Part shown: in pieces, positions 22,885-25,355 of the stretch | How the letters are laid out: every line of letters starts with the position of its first letter | Numbering within the stretch: position 1 is the first letter of the stretch | Assembly: GCA_964437815.1 (NCBI GenBank) | Contig: CAYTIE010000015.1 | Span: 1-25,355 of the forward strand | Direction: 5' to 3' | Length of the DNA stretch: 25,355 bases | Source of the DNA: Marisimplicoccus sp964437815 | GTDB taxonomy: Bacteria; Bacteroidota; Bacteroidia; Flavobacteriales; Flavobacteriaceae | Made by a program: the position numbers and the translations under genes | The notes under the pieces: generated by a model | The model's database searches: none | What the model saw: only the letters and a program-made list of their open reading frames with translations | Told to the model about the DNA's origin: nothing

Positions 22885-23793
22885 ATGAATCATTTTTCAT
22901 CACATATATTAATGGTTTATCCAAAGAATTTCAGAAGTAATGAACTAACACTGGAGGATAATACTTTTCAAATGAATGCTTCTAATCTTTCAAGTAATGA
23001 GGTAAAGGATAAAGCAGTAGAGGAATTTGAATTACTTCATAATAAAATACAATCACAAGGTGTTAAAGTAACTATTTTTAAGGATAATAGAGATGTAGAT
23101 ACGCCAGATGCAGTATTTCCAAATAATTGGATCTCTTTCCATAAGGATAATAAGGCTATAATATATCCTATGTTTGCTAAAAATAGAAGATTAGAAAGAA
23201 CAGAACTAGCAATTGAATGTTTAAATAATCATGGTAAGAATATATCTATTGGTTATGACTACTCAAATTTTGAAAGCAATAAAATGTTTCTAGAAGGTAC
23301 TGGTAGTTTAGTTCTAGATAGACTTAATAAGATAGCATACTGTTCACTATCACAAAGATCAAATGAAGAATTGGTAAATAGGTTTTGTATAGATATGGGG
23401 TATAATTCTGTTTTTTTTAAATCATATCACTTGGATAAACCTATATATCATACTAATGTAGTCTTGAGCATTTGTAATAAATTTTCAATTGTATGCCTAG
23501 AATCAATAATTGATAAAAAAGAGAGGCAAAGTGTAATAGATTCTCTTATATCTACTGGATTAGAAATAATAGATATTAGTATTAGCCAAATGTCTTCATT
23601 TGGGGCAAATTGTATTCAACTCAATGGTAAAAGCGGTCCTATCTTAGTTATGAGCTCTAGGGCTTTTAACTCTTTTGAAGACAATCAATTAGACATAATT
23701 CAAAAAAACACTCAAATAATTCATTCTTCCCTTGAAAATATTGAAAATAATAGTGGAGGAAGCGCTCGCTGTATGATTGCAGAAGTGTTTTAA
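22885..23793 (+). CDS. ctlX: Citrulline utilization hydrolase CtlX
   Basis: A 302-residue pentein-fold hydrolase. Visible marks: DAVFPNNWISFH near 75-86 (substrate-contact Asp), MFLEGTGSLVLDR near 131-143, the His in PIYHTNVVLSI near 188-198 and the nucleophile Cys296 in GGSARCMIAEVF at the extreme C-terminus. The family includes the Francisella citrulline ureidase that splits citrulline to ornithine, CO2 and ammonia. It follows the deiminase-like gene after one nt, so the two would convert arginine to ornithine; RocD at 842-2071 provides the next step. The following gene starts 48 nt later. Confidence 0.92.
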   Translation: MNHFSSHILMVYPKNFRSNELTLEDNTFQMNASNLSSNEVKDKAVEEFELLHNKIQSQGVKVTIFKDNRDVDTPDAVFPNNWISFHKDNKAIIYPMFAKNRRLERTELAIECLNNHGKNISIGYDYSNFESNKMFLEGTGSLVLDRLNKIAYCSLSQRSNEELVNRFCIDMGYNSVFFKSYHLDKPIYHTNVVLSICNKFSIVCLESIIDKKERQSVIDSLISTGLEIIDISISQMSSFGANCIQLNGKSGPILVMSSRAFNSFEDNQLDIIQKNTQIIHSSLENIENNSGGSARCMIAEVF

Positions 23794-23841
23794 AGCTAAT
23801 GTATTTTTCATATATTTAATTATAACTAATTAATTTATATA

Positions 23842-25355
23842 ATGAAAAAAATACAAATAATTTTAATTGCCTTGATTTTTCTTTTACCTATTCAAGGTAA
23901 TTCTCAAAGAAAAAGAAATAAACAGAATGATGCTTCAAAGACTGAAAAAGTATCATTAAATGCATTTAAACTTAGAAATGTTGGTCCAGCTTTTTTATCA
24001 GGAAGAATAGCTGATATAGCAATTCATCCAGAAAATGAAAACGTATGGTATATTGCTGTTGGATCAGGAGGTGTTTGGATGACTGATAATGCTGGTAACA
24101 CATGGAACCCCATTTTTGATAGCCAACCAACATACTCAATTGGATCAGTAGATATAGACCCTTCTAATCCAAGTATAATTTGGGTTGGATCTGGAGAAAA
24201 CGTTGGTGGAAGACATGTTGGATATGGTGATGGAGTTTATAAAAGTTCAGATGGAGGTAAGACATGGAAAAATATGGGATTAAAAAATTCAGAACATATT
24301 TCTGAAATTATAGTTCATCCAGAAGATTCCAATGTAGTTTATGTTGCTTCTCAAGGACCGCTATGGTCAAGTGGAGGAGAAAGAGGTTTATACAAGACGA
24401 ATAATGGAGGAGAGACTTGGAGTAAAATATTAGGAGGTTCTGAATGGACAGGAGTTACTGACATAATGATGGACTCTAGACATCCAAATATATTATATGC
24501 TGCTACATGGGACAGACATAGAACAGTAGCAATGTATATGGGTGGTGGTCCTGGTTCAGGAATTCATAGATCTGACGATGGTGGAAAAACATGGAAAAAA
24601 CTTACTAATGGAATACCTAGGTCAAACTTAGGTAAAATAGGTATTGCAATGTCATATCAAGATCCTGATGTTGTTTATGCAGCTATTGAACTTGATAGGA
24701 CAAAAGGAGGTATTTATAAATCTGTTGACAGAGGAGAATCATGGAAGAAGATGTCAAATACAGTTTCAGGTGGAACAGGTCCACATTATTATCAAGAATT
24801 ATATACTAGTCCTCATAAATTTGACAGATTATACCTTATGAATGTTCAAATCTTAACTTCAGAAGATGGTGGTAAAAACTTCCGAACTCTTGAAGGTGCA
24901 AGACAGAAGCATAGTGATCATCATGCTATTGCTTTTAAAGAAAGTGATCCAGACTATATTATGGTTGGAACTGATGCAGGTATTTATGAAAGCTTTGATT
25001 TAGCACAAAACTGGCATTATTTTTTGAATCTTCCACTAACACAATTTTATAAGGTTGCAGTTAATAATGAGGAGCCATTTTATCATATTTTTGGTGGAAC
25101 TCAAGATAATGGGTCAGCAGGAGGCCCTTCTGCTACAGATGAAAGATCCGGTATTACCAATAGAGATTGGTATAAAACTTTAGGTGCTGATGGTCATCAA
25201 TCTGCTACAGACCCTGTTTATAACAATATAATCTATGCAACAACTCAAGAGGGTAGGTTTCATAGAGTTGATTTAGTTACAGGTGAACAAGTATTTATTC
25301 AACCACAAGCTTTAGATGGAGATCCTCATGAAAGGTATAACTGGGATACACCAAT
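23842..25355 (+). CDS. Secreted BNR/VPS10-type beta-propeller protein, C-terminus beyond window
   Basis: ATG at 23842 opens 504 codons that run off the window. A signal peptide (MKKIQIILIALIFLLPIQGNSQ, cut near Gln22) is followed by a basic linker and a beta-propeller of BNR (Asp-box) repeats. Asp-boxes include SSDGGKTWKNM, TNNGGETWSKI, SDDGGKTWKKL and SVDRGESWKKM, plus degenerate DNAGNTWNP and SEDGGKNF. Such WD40/YVTN/BNR-like or sortilin-type proteins of about 950-1050 residues are common in Flavobacteria, often labelled glycosyl hydrolase or sialidase-like; Asp-boxes are structural and do not prove catalysis. The N-terminal ...VGPAFLSGRIADIAIHP segment is typical. Function unknown; likely exported or outer-surface. 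Confidence 0.9.
   Translation, partial: MKKIQIILIALIFLLPIQGNSQRKRNKQNDASKTEKVSLNAFKLRNVGPAFLSGRIADIAIHPENENVWYIAVGSGGVWMTDNAGNTWNPIFDSQPTYSIGSVDIDPSNPSIIWVGSGENVGGRHVGYGDGVYKSSDGGKTWKNMGLKNSEHISEIIVHPEDSNVVYVASQGPLWSSGGERGLYKTNNGGETWSKILGGSEWTGVTDIMMDSRHPNILYAATWDRHRTVAMYMGGGPGSGIHRSDDGGKTWKKLTNGIPRSNLGKIGIAMSYQDPDVVYAAIELDRTKGGIYKSVDRGESWKKMSNTVSGGTGPHYYQELYTSPHKFDRLYLMNVQILTSEDGGKNFRTLEGARQKHSDHHAIAFKESDPDYIMVGTDAGIYESFDLAQNWHYFLNLPLTQFYKVAVNNEEPFYHIFGGTQDNGSAGGPSATDERSGITNRDWYKTLGADGHQSATDPVYNNIIYATTQEGRFHRVDLVTGEQVFIQPQALDGDPHERYNWDTP

Noticed and set aside
24644..24841. 65-residue plus-strand frame inside the BNR gene
   Set aside because: It is a shadow of the long BNR propeller frame, which carries the Asp-box motifs.
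1..25355. CRISPR arrays, insertion sequences, prophage or defence genes
   Set aside because: I saw no spaced direct repeats, transposase or integrase motifs, or paired terminal repeats. Intergenic spaces are short; the only ones above about 100 bp hold the 6S RNA (5782-5961), or lie beside tRNA-Met, HU and the cytochrome c gene.

Overview
The window looks like core chromosome of a low-GC, gene-dense member of the Bacteroidota, most likely a marine Flavobacteriales species. Reasons: very AT-rich DNA with few Shine-Dalgarno sequences; several promoter candidates of the Bacteroidota type (TTG, about 19 nt, TAnnTTTG); lineage-typical families (DUF6452/DUF6048, DUF4290, DUF493, START-like, fused Ccs1-CcsA, CtlX); and conserved neighbour sets such as coiled-coil/zapA/6S RNA and HU/fmt/AAA ATPase. 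Four runs of exactly 100 N (12353, 14757, 18162, 21290) mark it as a draft scaffold. At least two of them cannot reflect true gap length, so the apparent frame changes across them are artefacts.

Layout. 1-785 (-): DUF6048 protein and DUF6452 lipoprotein, overlapping. 842-3470 (+): ornithine aminotransferase, cysteine desulfurase and a Kazal-type inhibitor lipoprotein in one run, meeting a convergent secreted M23 peptidase (3463-5142). 5207-5962 (+): small coiled-coil protein, ZapA and a well-formed 6S RNA with its own promoter. 5962-8399 (-): GMC oxidoreductase with a probable Fe-S motif plus its gluconate-dehydrogenase-like small subunit. 8457-12352 (+): CutC, aconitase and an AlkB-type alkane hydroxylase cut by the first gap. 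12453-13113 (-): tRNA-Met(CAU) followed after 16 nt by a putative metallopeptidase lipoprotein. 13209-15750: START-like protein, YqgE, HU, Fmt (gapped) and a P-loop ATPase. 15808-18088 (+): DUF493, DUF4290 and MurA. 18089-18900 (-): a broken Maf region and a KdsC-like phosphatase. 18983-23793 (+): fused cytochrome c maturation protein, amidinotransferase-fold hydrolase and CtlX. 23842-end (+): a secreted BNR/VPS10-type beta-propeller protein running off the window.

How the genes work together. The clearest pathway is arginine/citrulline catabolism: the amidinotransferase-fold enzyme (proposed arginine to citrulline), CtlX (citrulline to ornithine) and RocD (ornithine to glutamate semialdehyde) are all here, although RocD lies about 20 kb from the other two. 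Other genes are housekeeping: cell division (ZapA), peptidoglycan (MurA, M23), translation initiation (Fmt, tRNA-Met), TCA cycle (aconitase) and cytochrome c assembly.

No CRISPR array, prophage, insertion sequence or obvious defence island was seen. The most distinctive items are the 6S RNA with a built-in alternative fold, the MurA active-site Cys-to-Asp variant, the Fe-S-motif GMC dehydrogenase, the tRNA-led metallopeptidase transcript and the small acidic-P1 Kazal lipoprotein. None clearly amounts to a new system.
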